Below are positions 33,083 through 41,733 of a stretch of 64,000 bases of DNA, in pieces. The stretch spans positions 223,367 through 287,366 of the forward strand of contig NZ_FNRO01000006.1 of the NCBI RefSeq assembly GCF_900107745.1, written 5' to 3'. Within the stretch, counting starts at the first letter, position 1, and every line of letters starts with the position of its first letter. Origin of the DNA: Variovorax sp. YR216 (GTDB taxonomy: Bacteria > Pseudomonadota > Gammaproteobacteria > Burkholderiales > Burkholderiaceae_C). A program made the position numbers and the translations under genes. Below the pieces are notes generated by a model. That model had not been told where the DNA came from and ran no database searches. It was given only the letters and a program-made list of their open reading frames with translations.

Positions 33083-34557
33083 GCTGCAAAGGCTCTCGAC
33101 TCGATCCGATCGCCGAGTTCCGGCGCCTGGAAGGCATACCACTCGCGCTCCAGCCAGCCTGCAAAGCGCAGCGCAACCGGGTCCGAGAAAGCCGGCGCGA
33201 TGATCTGCGCGCCGAAGGGAAGTCCTTGTGCATTGCGGCCGAGGGGAACGGCCGTCGCCGGCAGGCCCACGACACCCGGATACCCCGCCCAGAACAGCGA
33301 ATCGGTGCTTTCCTGCGGCTGCCCGTTGACATCGATCATGCGTTCCCAGCGCTCGCCTTTCTGGTTGTGCGCAAAGGCGGGCGTCGTGGCGACGGGGCAG
33401 ATGACCAGATCGAAATCATTGAAGAAGCTTTGCCATTGCATTCGGAGGCTGATGCGGCGTTGGTCGAACGCGAACCAGTCCCGATGCGTGAGGGTGCTTC
33501 CACGGTAGTGGCAGGCCCGGTAGCTCATGTCCTTCGGGTCCAATGCATCCGCCACTCGCCGGGCGGCTTCGTGGTCAGCGTCCTGCAGGAAGGCACCGGT
33601 TGCGGCGCGCACCAGGTGAAGGTAGACGCATCGCGATTCCTCGCTGTCGACGGGCCGCCGGTCTTCGCTGACGTGCGCCACCTTTCCGCGCAGGAACGAG
33701 GCCAACTGTCGGAGCCTGTGGACGATGGCATCGTCCACACGCGCCACGCCGTCGTCGGAAATGACGGCGATGCGCAGGCGCTCGACAGGCTGTCCGGCAT
33801 CGCGCCATCGCGCCTGTCGCCATCCGTGGCCACCGAAGCTGCGCAGGGGCGACGTCAGCACATCCATGGCCAACTGAAGATCGCCGGCGCTTCGCGCCAT
33901 CGGGCCGGCGACACCGATGTCCACGGAATCCATGCAGACCGCTCCGGGCAGTGCATGCCCGTGCATGGGCACCACGCCCCAGGTCGGTTTGTGGCCGTAC
34001 ACGCCGCAATAGTGCGCCGGGTTGCGGATGGATGCGCCGATGTCGCTCCCGAGTTCGAGGGACGTAAAACCTGCAGCCAATGCCGCAGCGGATCCGCCCG
34101 AGGAGCCACCAGGGACTCGTGTCACGTCCCAGGGGTTGTTCGTGGTTCCGTAGACCGGGTTGAACGTCTGCCAGTCGGCCAGCGAAACAGGGACGTTCGT
34201 CTTGCCGAAGATGATCGCCCCGGCGTCCACCAGACGCTGTACGGCGGTCGAATTGCGGTTTGCGACGTTGTTCCTGAACGCCGGGTAGCCCCAGGTGGTC
34301 GGCAGGTTCGTGACATCGAAAGACTCCTTGACCGTGATGGGCAGGCCATGCAGCGGGCCCAGGCTCTCTCCTCGTGCGCGCGCTGCATCTGCTTCGGCCG
34401 CTTGGCGGAGCGCGCGCTCTTCGTCGAGAACGACGACGGCATTGATCGCGGAATCGTTGGCCGAGATGCGCGCCAGTTGATCCTTCAGAAGCTCGACGCT
34501 CGAGATTTCTCGCTGGTCGAGGCGACGCAAGAGTCGGTGTGCTGTCGGGTGGTTCAT
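33079..34557 (-). CDS. Amidase (amidase signature family)
   Basis: The 492-residue enzyme has K77 in LPITVKESFDV, S152/S153 in VPGGSSGGSAAAL and S176 in GSDIGASIRNPAHYCG, the expected triad. The ATG at 34557 has a GAGGAG-like sequence upstream (GAGGAGTCGCAC). It lies 14 bp after the MFS stop and overlaps the next gene by 4 bp. The same frame stays open far upstream, but that stretch is antiphase to the MFS gene and is not real. Confidence 0.92.
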   Translation of the reverse strand: MNHPTAHRLLRRLDQREISSVELLKDQLARISANDSAINAVVVLDEERALRQAAEADAARARGESLGPLHGLPITVKESFDVTNLPTTWGYPAFRNNVANRNSTAVQRLVDAGAIIFGKTNVPVSLADWQTFNPVYGTTNNPWDVTRVPGGSSGGSAAALAAGFTSLELGSDIGASIRNPAHYCGVYGHKPTWGVVPMHGHALPGAVCMDSVDIGVAGPMARSAGDLQLAMDVLTSPLRSFGGHGWRQARWRDAGQPVERLRIAVISDDGVARVDDAIVHRLRQLASFLRGKVAHVSEDRRPVDSEESRCVYLHLVRAATGAFLQDADHEAARRVADALDPKDMSYRACHYRGSTLTHRDWFAFDQRRISLRMQWQSFFNDFDLVICPVATTPAFAHNQKGERWERMIDVNGQPQESTDSLFWAGYPGVVGLPATAVPLGRNAQGLPFGAQIIAPAFSDPVALRFAGWLEREWYAFQAPELGDRIESRAFAA

Positions 34558-34571
34558 GTGCGACTCCTCGG

Positions 34572-35909
34572 TCAGCGGTTGACCGCGTGCTTGGGCATCA
34601 GCAGCACGGCGGTGCTGCCCAGCGCGATGCAGCCGGCGAGGATGCCGAGTCCGAGCGTGGCGCTGCCCGTGGACGTGAACAGCCAGCCAAACAAAGCGGG
34701 GCTTGCGAACCCGGCGATCTGTCCGAAGGCATTGATGAAAGCCAGCCCCACAGTGGCTGCGCCAGCGGTCAGCACGGCGGTCGGCAGGTTCCAGTAGAGC
34801 GCGTTGGCGATCACGTTGCCGCAGATGGCAACGGTGCTCGCCACGAGCAGGAGCATTGGATCGTTCAGCGTCCAGGGCATCACCGCGAGACCGGCTGCGG
34901 ATACGAAGCCGGGCAACGCACTGTGCCAGCGGCGCTCGCCCGACGCGTCGGATGTGCGGCCGAGCAGCAGCATTCCGATGGTGGCCAGCACGTACGGCGC
35001 AGAAATCATCCACCCGATCTGCACTGTGTCTTTCTCCCCCGCGGTGCGCAGCAGCGACGGCATCCAGAATGCCAGCGTGATGCCTGCCAGGAACGCGAAG
35101 TTGATGAACGCGAGCAACCAGACGATGGGTGACCTGAAGGCGTCGCGCACCCGATGGGCAACCGCGTGCCGCGCATCGCTGGCCACGCGATCCTGAAGAA
35201 GGCGTTTCTCGCCGGCGTTGAGCCACTTCGCATGGCCGATGGTGTCCGGCAGATAGCGCAGAGTGATCAGCCCCAGCAGAACGGCCGGCATGCCTTCGAT
35301 CAGGTACAGCCATTGCCAGGCTGCCAGGCCCGCATGTCCGTCGAACGAACGCAGGACCCAGCCGGACAACGGGCCGCCGAAGATGCTCGACACCGGGATG
35401 GCGGCCATGAACAGCGTGATGACGCGGCTGCGTCGGCTGGCCGGATACCACTGGGTCAGGTACAGCATCACACCGGGGAAGAAGCCGGCTTCGGCCGCGC
35501 CCAGGAGCAGGCGCACGACGTAGAACTGCGCCGGTGTCTTGACGAAGAGGGTCGCCATGGACAGCAGGCCCCAGGTCACCATGATGCGGGCGATCCAGCG
35601 ACGGGCCCCGAAGCGCTCCAGCAGCAGGTTGCTGGGTACTTCCAGCAGGAAGTAGCTGACGAAGAAGATGCCGGCGCCGAGCCCGAACACCGCTTCGCTG
35701 AAACCCAGGTCGGCCTGCATTCCGATCTTGGCGAACCCGACGTTGATCCGGTCTAGGAAAGCGAAGGCAAAGCAAATGAAGAGAAAGCTGATTAGGCGCC
35801 GCGTTACCTTGGCGTAGACCGCGTCTTCGCTTTCCGCGAGGTCGGGGGCGTTCAAAACGGGGGGCGCCGGAATGCTCGTGGCGCTTTGAAGTTGGGCCTG
35901 CGTGGGCAT
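34572..35909 (-). CDS. MFS transporter, anion:cation symporter (ACS) family
   Basis: The 445-residue protein has twelve predicted membrane helices and the ACS signatures FAFLDRINVGFAKIGMQADL, LEVPSNLLLERFGARRWIAR and LLLGAAEAGFFPGVMLYLTQ. This family imports organic anions such as hydroxy-acids, tartrate or phthalate. CAGGAGACATC precedes the ATG at 35909. It heads the operon with an amidase and a 2-hydroxyacid dehydrogenase. Confidence 0.93.
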   Translation of the reverse strand: MPTQAQLQSATSIPAPPVLNAPDLAESEDAVYAKVTRRLISFLFICFAFAFLDRINVGFAKIGMQADLGFSEAVFGLGAGIFFVSYFLLEVPSNLLLERFGARRWIARIMVTWGLLSMATLFVKTPAQFYVVRLLLGAAEAGFFPGVMLYLTQWYPASRRSRVITLFMAAIPVSSIFGGPLSGWVLRSFDGHAGLAAWQWLYLIEGMPAVLLGLITLRYLPDTIGHAKWLNAGEKRLLQDRVASDARHAVAHRVRDAFRSPIVWLLAFINFAFLAGITLAFWMPSLLRTAGEKDTVQIGWMISAPYVLATIGMLLLGRTSDASGERRWHSALPGFVSAAGLAVMPWTLNDPMLLLVASTVAICGNVIANALYWNLPTAVLTAGAATVGLAFINAFGQIAGFASPALFGWLFTSTGSATLGLGILAGCIALGSTAVLLMPKHAVNR

Positions 35910-35995
35910 GATGTCTCCTGATTGGTGTCGCGAGAAGTCGTGTGCTTCGAAAGACACGGATCGTAGGGAGACCAATCGAGCGTCGCTACTGAGAA

Positions 35996-36012
35996 GTTTT
36001 CAGTGTGAAAAC
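35996..36012. promoter_or_regulatory. Inverted repeat GTTTTC-N5-GAAAAC, candidate operator
   Basis: Perfect 6-bp arms with a 5-bp spacer lie 86 bp upstream of the MFS start, in otherwise featureless DNA. The symmetry and length fit an operator for a dimeric regulator; which one is unknown. Confidence 0.45.
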
Positions 36013-36156
36013 CAATGGTGTTCAGGAACGTAGTTGCCCACGGGGCGGGTAGCGCGGGGGCGGGGGCTGTCTTGAACCGGGTTCAATTTGCGCGACGGAG
36101 GCCTTGGATGATTGGAAGGTCGAATATGCGCTGTGCAGCGTAGGCCGACCTTGAAG

Positions 36157-36570
36157 CTAGAACCGCTTGGTTGCCGAGAGCTGCCGTTCCAGTTTGACGG
36201 CTGAGGAGATCATGGCCTCCATCGCGACGGACTTGCCGGCGCCCACCGACGCGCAGATCAGCGTGTTGCGGTTCTCCAGATGGATCGGCACGGGCATCAG
36301 CCCGACCATGATCGGCGCGAGGTCCTTGATGTCGGGATCGACCTTGCGGAATTCCTTGCGCCGGCGTGCGTTGCGAGCGCAGCGCGTGGGGGCCTGCCGG
36401 GCGCGCGGCACGTTGGCCTCGCGGATGCCCAGGCCCGTGTAGTGGTCCGGTCTCTTGGCGCGTCTGGCCTGGCGTCTGCGTTCTTTGAGCAGTGCGGCTC
36501 GCGCCTGGGGGTCGCGAGGCAGGTCAATCGCGCGTATGCGGGTCCGGCGAGTGTTCGTATGAGCTTCCAT
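36157..36570 (-). pseudogene. Conjugative coupling/ATPase (TraD-like) N-terminal fragment
   Basis: The frame starting MEAHTNTRRTRIRAIDLPRD has a very basic N-terminus, then APIMVGLMPVPIHLENRNTL and ICASVGAGKSVAMEAMISSA, a Walker A (GAGKS) in a context like type IV coupling proteins (P..LE..HTL..G..G.GKS). It stops shortly after, at 137 residues, whereas such ATPases exceed 500. It is a truncated remnant of a conjugative element. Confidence 0.6.
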
Positions 36571-36578
36571 CTGTCGGT

Positions 36579-36785
36579 TCAGGTGAGTGAAGGTGATAGC
36601 GGCGGCGAGTTCAGAAGCGCGCGCACCGCCGAGACGAAATCGCACGCGCGCAGGTGCATGACCAGATCGATGAGGCCGCCGCCGCCCTTGCCGGCCCGCG
36701 TGTCGAACCATTGCAGGCCCGAGAGGACGAGCTCCACGACCTGGCCACAATCCAGGCTGACGTGGATGCGCTGAGTTGCCGACAG
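36579..36785 (-). pseudogene. Primase/relaxase-associated (DUF3991-toprim-like) fragment
   Basis: The frame reads LQWFDTRAGKGGGGLIDLVM, then HLRACDFVSAVRALLNS. The W-[FY]-D..AG.GGGGAIDLVMHL..CDF..AV pattern is familiar from plasmid/ICE primase-like proteins with a DUF3991/toprim region. Upstream sequence in a second frame (IELAQIRGRRQP) may be the preceding segment after a frameshift. The identification is by motif only. Confidence 0.5.
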
Positions 36786-36804
36786 CTTTAGAGCACTGGT
36801 GCAC

Positions 36805-37247
36805 CGCCGGCTGCCGCCGACCGCGAATCTGCGCCAGCTCGATCCCGCTTTCTCAATTGATGTGCTTGGTTGCGAGCCCCGCGACGCACCCGGCCTCGTG
36901 GGCCGTGTCGAACTCCTTCGCGTTCGGAGGGAACAATGCGGCTCTGGTCGCCGGGTGTCTCTCGGATTGATGCGCGGATGCTCTGAGGGGCTCTCAGTGA
37001 CTATCGTGGAGCGCGCGAAGGCTGGAGCCCAGGAGCAATAGTCAATGTTGCCGGGCCCCGTCGTTCCCCCCCCTGCCGGTCTCGGCGTGGTTATTCCGGC
37101 ACTCAACCTTGGCCGCCATTACCGCGTGTGGCCAAGGAACCAACCGTAGTCGCAATGTCCCGGCATTCAGCCTCTGCACAGCTTCACGTCCTAGAGTGAT
37201 TCACGCGCGTCGAGCATGCCTCGGCGCAACCACTTCGGGAGGACGCC
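36805..37247. other. 443-bp stretch with no intact gene
   Basis: Apart from possible frameshifted upstream codons of the primase-like fragment near 36805-36860, no gene was recognised. The promoter of the PAP2 gene should lie near its right end. Confidence 0.45.
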
Positions 37248-37895
37248 ATGCGGACGATAGAAGATCGTGCCTTGCCGGGCTGTCAACAGGCACTTCTCGC
37301 ACTGGCGCTCGGACTCTGCGGGGTGCCGGCGCTGGCCGGAGGCGGTCCCCTCGGCATCGACCACAAGCTGGCCTTCGACCAGAGTGGAATCTGGGCGCGG
37401 CGAAACCAGGAGGCCGTCGAATACGGTGTTGTCATCTTCGAGCTCGCCGGTGCGGTATGGCTCGGTAACGACGACGAATTCGGCCATACGCTGTGGCAGG
37501 CCATCGACGCGTCGGCGGTGTCTGCCGTTGCCGTCGAGGCGTTCAAGGTCGCCACGGGCAGGCCAAGACCCGAGTCGGGCGAAGGCCCGGACGCGTGGTT
37601 CAAGGGCAGCGGAAACCGGAGCTTCCCGAGCGGGGAAGTGGCCCTGCAGGCCAGTTTCATCACGCCCATCATCATTAACTACGCCCCACAGAACCCGTGG
37701 GTCTGGGCGCTGGAAGTCCTGCCGCTCTACGACGGCATGGCGCGAATGAAGAGCCAGGCGCACTGGCAGACAGATGTGCTCGCCGGATGGGCGATCGGAA
37801 CGCTCACGGGCTATTGGGCGACACAGTACGAAACGCCATTCTCCGTCCGAATACTTCCACATGGACTCACTGTGGGGTACTCGAAGAAGTTCTAG
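37248..37895 (+). CDS. PAP2 superfamily phosphatase-like protein with altered motif 2
   Basis: The 215-residue protein has a signal peptide (LLALALGLCGVPALA) and PAP2 motifs: KX6RP from K100 to R107-P108, motif 2 as SFPSGE (E130 where His is usual) and motif 3 with R166, H172 and D176 (RMKSQAHWQTD). The nucleophilic His of motif 3 is present but the general-acid His of PSGH is Glu. GGGAGG precedes the ATG. Homologues are lipid or phosphate-ester phosphatases in the membrane or periplasm. Activity here is uncertain. Confidence 0.82.
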   Translation: MRTIEDRALPGCQQALLALALGLCGVPALAGGGPLGIDHKLAFDQSGIWARRNQEAVEYGVVIFELAGAVWLGNDDEFGHTLWQAIDASAVSAVAVEAFKVATGRPRPESGEGPDAWFKGSGNRSFPSGEVALQASFITPIIINYAPQNPWVWALEVLPLYDGMARMKSQAHWQTDVLAGWAIGTLTGYWATQYETPFSVRILPHGLTVGYSKKF

Positions 37896-37995
37896 CGTCG
37901 CGAAATCGAGCGATCTAGCCATAACAGAGGTCGGATTGCATGACAAAGACATGCGTCTCGCACAACGGGTGCAAGGGCTTGACCCGGAGGGTGCT

Positions 37996-38259
37996 TCATC
38001 GAGGACCGTTCTCCAGTTGAAATTCGATACTGGCGAAGATCAACTTGGCATGGCGGCACAGGAACTGAAGGCCTCGTCCCAGGTTGTTGCTCGTCACCAT
38101 GCCGATTCCGATTGGCGTGTGATGAGGCTGTAGCATGTACCCTCCCGTCAGTCCTAGATCCGGGTCGCCGGTGCACTTGATGGCATGGGCGACGAACCTG
38201 CGGAAGACCGAGAAGTCCACCATGTGCTGGCCATCGCAGAGTGGCGGCTTCCGCTGCAC
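37996..38259 (-). pseudogene. AraC-type regulator, N-terminal domain fragment
   Basis: The frame reads FSVFRRFVAHAIKCTGDPDL, GLTGGYMLQPHHTPIGIGMV and TSNNLGRGLQFLCRHAKLI. This follows the arabinose-binding-like N-terminal domain of AraC regulators (F..F...A...TGDP.LGL..G....P...G..G....S..TLG.AL..L.RY..L). The C-terminal helix-turn-helix is absent. It is a remnant. Confidence 0.6.
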
Positions 38260-38560
38260 CGTTGTGGCCCGACGGTGGGAAGGACCGACGAGGAGCAGGA
38301 GCGCATGGCAGAGAAGGTTGCGGCGCGATAAGGCCCACTTTTCGATCCCGATCTGAGAACACTGCGCGCGCGAAGGCGGTCACAAGAGGGCAGGGGGTCG
38401 GCCATCCCACGCCAGGTACTTGAGATTGCCAGCAGCCCCTCGGGCATCTCGGTTCGTACTTCTCAAGTCGGCCAGAAGCGGCCGGTCGACCCCGCCGCAG
38501 AATTCGCGGATAGCTGACGTTGACAAGGGCATGCAACCGTCAGTGAGCGAGAATTGCGAA
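38260..38560. other. About 300 bp with no recognised gene
   Basis: No family resemblance was seen. The region includes a 16-bp sequence (38466-38481) identical to 11094-11109. Confidence 0.4.
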
Positions 38561-38818
38561 ATGGCTACTGCAAGGTCCTTCGAGACCACCGACTACAAGC
38601 TCTTCCCTTCGCCACGCAACGAGCACCGGGTAGTGTTCGAACACCAAGTGTTCGTGCCGCAGCCCTACGCGCTCATCGACCTCCCGAGTTATGCCCTGAA
38701 GGGCCGCTACAGCCTATTCGCCGCCTGCCGCCTCGCCGACGGCAAGATGGGCCAACTCGTGACCCTGGAACAGGCGGATGACGTCGCGAAGTTCAAGGCG
38801 AAGTTCGTTCCAGATTAG
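38561..38818 (+). CDS. Hypothetical small protein
   Basis: The 85-residue frame (MATARSFETTDYKLFPSPRN, HRVVFEHQVFVPQPYALIDL, KGRYSLFAACRLADGKMGQL) has protein-like composition without signal peptide or membrane helix. An in-frame ATG at 38531 would add ten residues. The family was not recognised. Confidence 0.5.
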   Translation: MATARSFETTDYKLFPSPRNEHRVVFEHQVFVPQPYALIDLPSYALKGRYSLFAACRLADGKMGQLVTLEQADDVAKFKAKFVPD

Positions 38819-39001
38819 CCCCCCGCTGCACTTCTCGGATTCACCCTCAAGGCGGCGAACTCACCGTTGAACTGAACACGGGCTGGCGCAGAGGCCGCTT
38901 GAATGAGGTTGCGCCGTCGCGGCACCTTCTCCTGCCGTCGATGCCCCTGAGTTCCACCCGCCACGCACGACGGTGTGCGCAAAACCTTCAGGCGGCAGGC
39001 G

Positions 39002-39976
39002 CTACGAGAAGGCGCGGCCCAGTCGCTCTGAAACGAGTCGCTCTGCATCCTTGACTATCCGCTCGATAAGGTCCTGTATCGTGGGGATGTCGTGAATCAG
39101 GCCCGCCACCATGCCGCAAGACCACGCCCCGGCATCCATCTCACCGTTGCGCATCACCTTGGGATACACGCCGGCAACCTCGGGAGCGATGTCCGCGAAG
39201 TTGATGTCGGCGCCAAGACGCTTCTCCTTCTCGAGGATTCGTTCAACACCAGCGTTGTTGAGAACGCGCTCGGTGTTACGTAGTGGGCGCATCACCAACC
39301 TGGTGTCCAATTCCGTGGCTGCGAGAATCGCTTGCTTCACGTTCTCGTGCACAGGCGCTTCTTTCGTCGCCAGGAAGCGCGTTCCCATGTTGATGCCGTC
39401 AGCGCCCAGGGCCAGAGCCGCAACCAGTGACCTGGCGTCCGCCATCCCACCCGATGCGATGAAAGGGATGTCGAGCTCTTCGGCGGCGCGGGGCAGCAGG
39501 ATGAAGTTCGGGACGTCGTCTTCGCCGGGGTGGCCGCCGCACTCGAATCCGTCGACGCTGACGGCATCGCACCCGATGCTTTGCGCCTTCAACGCATGCC
39601 TGACAGCCGTGCACTTGTGGATAACCTTGATTCCGGCTTCCTTGAGCGCCGGCATCCACTTGGCAGGGTTGTTTCCTGCGGTTTCCACAATCTTGATGCC
39701 CCCATCGGCAATCGCCCGGATGTAGCCAGGATAGTCCGGGGGCTTGACGGCAGGTAGGAACGTCAAGTTGACGCCAAATGGATTGCCGGTGAGCGCTCTG
39801 CACTTCGCTATCTCGTCCGCCAGGGCGGCCGGCGAAGGCTGTGTCAGCGCCGTGACAAGTCCCAGGCCCCCCGCGTTCGAGACGGCGGAAGCCAGCTCAG
39901 CCAAGCCGACAAAGTGCATGCCGCCTTGAATGATGGGGTACTTGATGTTGAAGAGCTCGGTGATTCGTGTGCGCAT
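39002..39976 (-). CDS. Nitronate monooxygenase (2-nitropropane dioxygenase family)
   Basis: The 324-residue FMN enzyme shows MRTRITELFNIKYPIIQGGM, NAGGLGLVTALTQ, VDGFECGGHPGEDD (with the expected catalytic His) and PFIASGGMADARSLVAALAL. Class I nitronate monooxygenases oxidise alkyl nitronates or 3-nitropropionate; related family members have other FMN-dependent roles. The ATG at 39976 is chosen because homology starts there. It is the last gene of a five-gene operon running from an acyl-CoA ligase. Confidence 0.9.
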   Translation of the reverse strand: MRTRITELFNIKYPIIQGGMHFVGLAELASAVSNAGGLGLVTALTQPSPAALADEIAKCRALTGNPFGVNLTFLPAVKPPDYPGYIRAIADGGIKIVETAGNNPAKWMPALKEAGIKVIHKCTAVRHALKAQSIGCDAVSVDGFECGGHPGEDDVPNFILLPRAAEELDIPFIASGGMADARSLVAALALGADGINMGTRFLATKEAPVHENVKQAILAATELDTRLVMRPLRNTERVLNNAGVERILEKEKRLGADINFADIAPEVAGVYPKVMRNGEMDAGAWSCGMVAGLIHDIPTIQDLIERIVKDAERLVSERLGRAFS

Positions 39977-40073
39977 TCCTATCCTCGTGAGTTTGAGTGG
40001 GGCAGTCGTGGCCGCAGCCTCGTAGCGGAGGGAGTGACGCGGGGCGCCGCAACCCAACCGCGCATGTCGTTTT

Positions 40074-41039
40074 TCAATTCCGACTCAGACCGAGTTCGTC
40101 CAGGATTTCCTTCTCCTGCTTCATCGTGTCTATGGCGAACTTGTGGAAGTCGGCCGAGCTCTTGTAGTCGGGCTCCATGTCGTAGCGAGCCAGCACTTGC
40201 TTGAACTCGGGCTGCTGCATTGCAGTCTTGAAGGCGTCGTGCAGCTTGCTCACAATCGCCGGGTCCATTCCCTTGGGCGCGACCAGCCCCCAATGGGAGG
40301 TCTGGGTGATGGGTATCCCGACCTCGCGAAGAGTGGGTACGTCCGGGAAGCTTGCCATCCGCCTGTCTCCCCATGTCACAAGCAGTCGCATCTTTCCCTC
40401 TTTGACGAAAGGCGCCCAAGCCGAGGTTTCGGCTGCCGAATCGATTTGTGCACCCAGGAGCGCCTGTATCGTCTCGCCTGTGCCCTTGTACGGGATGTGA
40501 TTGAGTCGGATGCCAGCCTTTCGTGAAATCTGCTCCATCGTCAGATGGTTGGTGGTCGCGACGCCCGGACTACCGTATGTCAGTTGTCCCGGCTTGGCCT
40601 TCGCGGCAGACACGTAGTCGGTCCAGGTCTTGATAGACGATGAAGACGGAACAACGATGCCGAAAGCGTAGCCGGTGAGCCCGATGATGTACGTCAGGTC
40701 CTTGGCGGGGTTCCACTTGATGTCGGTCGTAAATGGAAGGCGATAGATTCCCAATGATGCGATGCCCAAGGTGTATCCGTCGTTCGAAGCGTTTTGCAGC
40801 ACGACTCCGGGCAAGGTGCCCCCGGCACCAGGTCTGTTTTCGATGATGACTGGCTGCTTGAGAGTCTTGGAGACAGCCTCCGCGAGCACTCGCATGGGTG
40901 CATCGGTTGAGCCGCCGGGCGCGAAACCGATGACGATTTTGATGGGGCGCGTCGGATAGGCAACGTCAGCGGTGGCCGAGACACCCAGGAGGGCCGAAGC
41001 CGCGATGGCCGCACATGCGGCGCGACGAGTTTTGAACAT
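40074..41039 (-). CDS. Bug family tripartite tricarboxylate transporter substrate-binding protein
   Basis: The 321-residue protein has a signal peptide (ACAAIAASALLGVSATADVA) and Bug motifs YPTRPIKIVIGFAPGGSTDA, VIIENRPGAGGTLPGVVLQN and LNHIPYKGTGETIQALLGAQ. It lies inside the ligase-SDR-isomerase-Bug-nitronate monooxygenase operon and should bind that pathway's carboxylate substrate. There are no membrane partners nearby. Confidence 0.93.
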   Translation of the reverse strand: MFKTRRAACAAIAASALLGVSATADVAYPTRPIKIVIGFAPGGSTDAPMRVLAEAVSKTLKQPVIIENRPGAGGTLPGVVLQNASNDGYTLGIASLGIYRLPFTTDIKWNPAKDLTYIIGLTGYAFGIVVPSSSSIKTWTDYVSAAKAKPGQLTYGSPGVATTNHLTMEQISRKAGIRLNHIPYKGTGETIQALLGAQIDSAAETSAWAPFVKEGKMRLLVTWGDRRMASFPDVPTLREVGIPITQTSHWGLVAPKGMDPAIVSKLHDAFKTAMQQPEFKQVLARYDMEPDYKSSADFHKFAIDTMKQEKEILDELGLSRN

Positions 41040-41068
41040 GCAGTTTGTCTCCTCTAATTGAATTTCTT

Positions 41069-41677
41069 TCAGGTGCGCGTCGCCTGTTCCTCGACATCAC
41101 GTAGGCGGTCTTTGCCAAAGTACATCTCGCTACCGACGAAGAACGTCGGCGACCCGAAGGCTCCCCGACGAAACGCGTCCTCGGTGTTGGCAAGCAGCCT
41201 TGCCTTGACCTCCGGTGTCTGGCTGGCGGCAAGAAGCGCTTCCGGGTCGAGTCCGGCTTCTTGGAGTTCGGCTGCAATCACCCGCGGGTCGTCCATCTTC
41301 TTCTCGCGCTCCCACATGCTCGCGAACACAACGTCGACATAGCGCTCAAAGCAGCCGAGGGTCTGGGCCGCCACGGCGCCGCGCATGAGTTGGAGCGTGT
41401 TGACGGGAAAGTGGGGGTTCGACCGAAAGTCCACCAACTGGTGCTTACTGACGAAGCGCTTGAGCTCCAGCTGGTCATAGGCTCGCTTGAGGGGAATCGC
41501 GGCGTTCGATTCCGCGGGGGAGCGGTTGTTGGCGAGCTTGAACAGCCCCCCCAAGAGGATGGGCACGTACTCGAAGGTGATGCCGGCGCGGGCTTCAATC
41601 CCGGGAATCACTTTGTGGCTGAGGTAGGCATTGGGGCTGCCGAAGTCGAACAGGAACTGAACGCGTGTCTTGCTCAT
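41069..41677 (-). CDS. DsbA-family 2-hydroxychromene-2-carboxylate isomerase-like protein
   Basis: The 202-residue protein has the kappa-GST/HCCA-isomerase layout: VQFLFDFGSPNAYLSHKVIP, FEYVPILLGGLFKLANNRSP and FGSPTFFVGSEMYFGKDRL. The SPNAYL segment holds the Ser-based active site instead of CxxC, as in HCCA isomerase. It may act as a glutathione-dependent isomerase or transferase on an aromatic-derived intermediate. ATG 41677 is chosen by homology. Confidence 0.88.
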   Translation of the reverse strand: MSKTRVQFLFDFGSPNAYLSHKVIPGIEARAGITFEYVPILLGGLFKLANNRSPAESNAAIPLKRAYDQLELKRFVSKHQLVDFRSNPHFPVNTLQLMRGAVAAQTLGCFERYVDVVFASMWEREKKMDDPRVIAAELQEAGLDPEALLAASQTPEVKARLLANTEDAFRRGAFGSPTFFVGSEMYFGKDRLRDVEEQATRT

Positions 41678-41733
41678 TGCTGGGATGTCCTTTGCTTGGG
41701 GAGGAATCGTTGGAACTGCGACAGGCGCTTCGA

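Noticed and set aside
33079..35775. A single 898-codon open frame on the minus strand
   Set aside because: Only the part from 34557 downstream is the amidase. The upstream part lies out of phase within the MFS gene and has Arg/Gly/His-rich composition typical of a GC-rich shadow frame.
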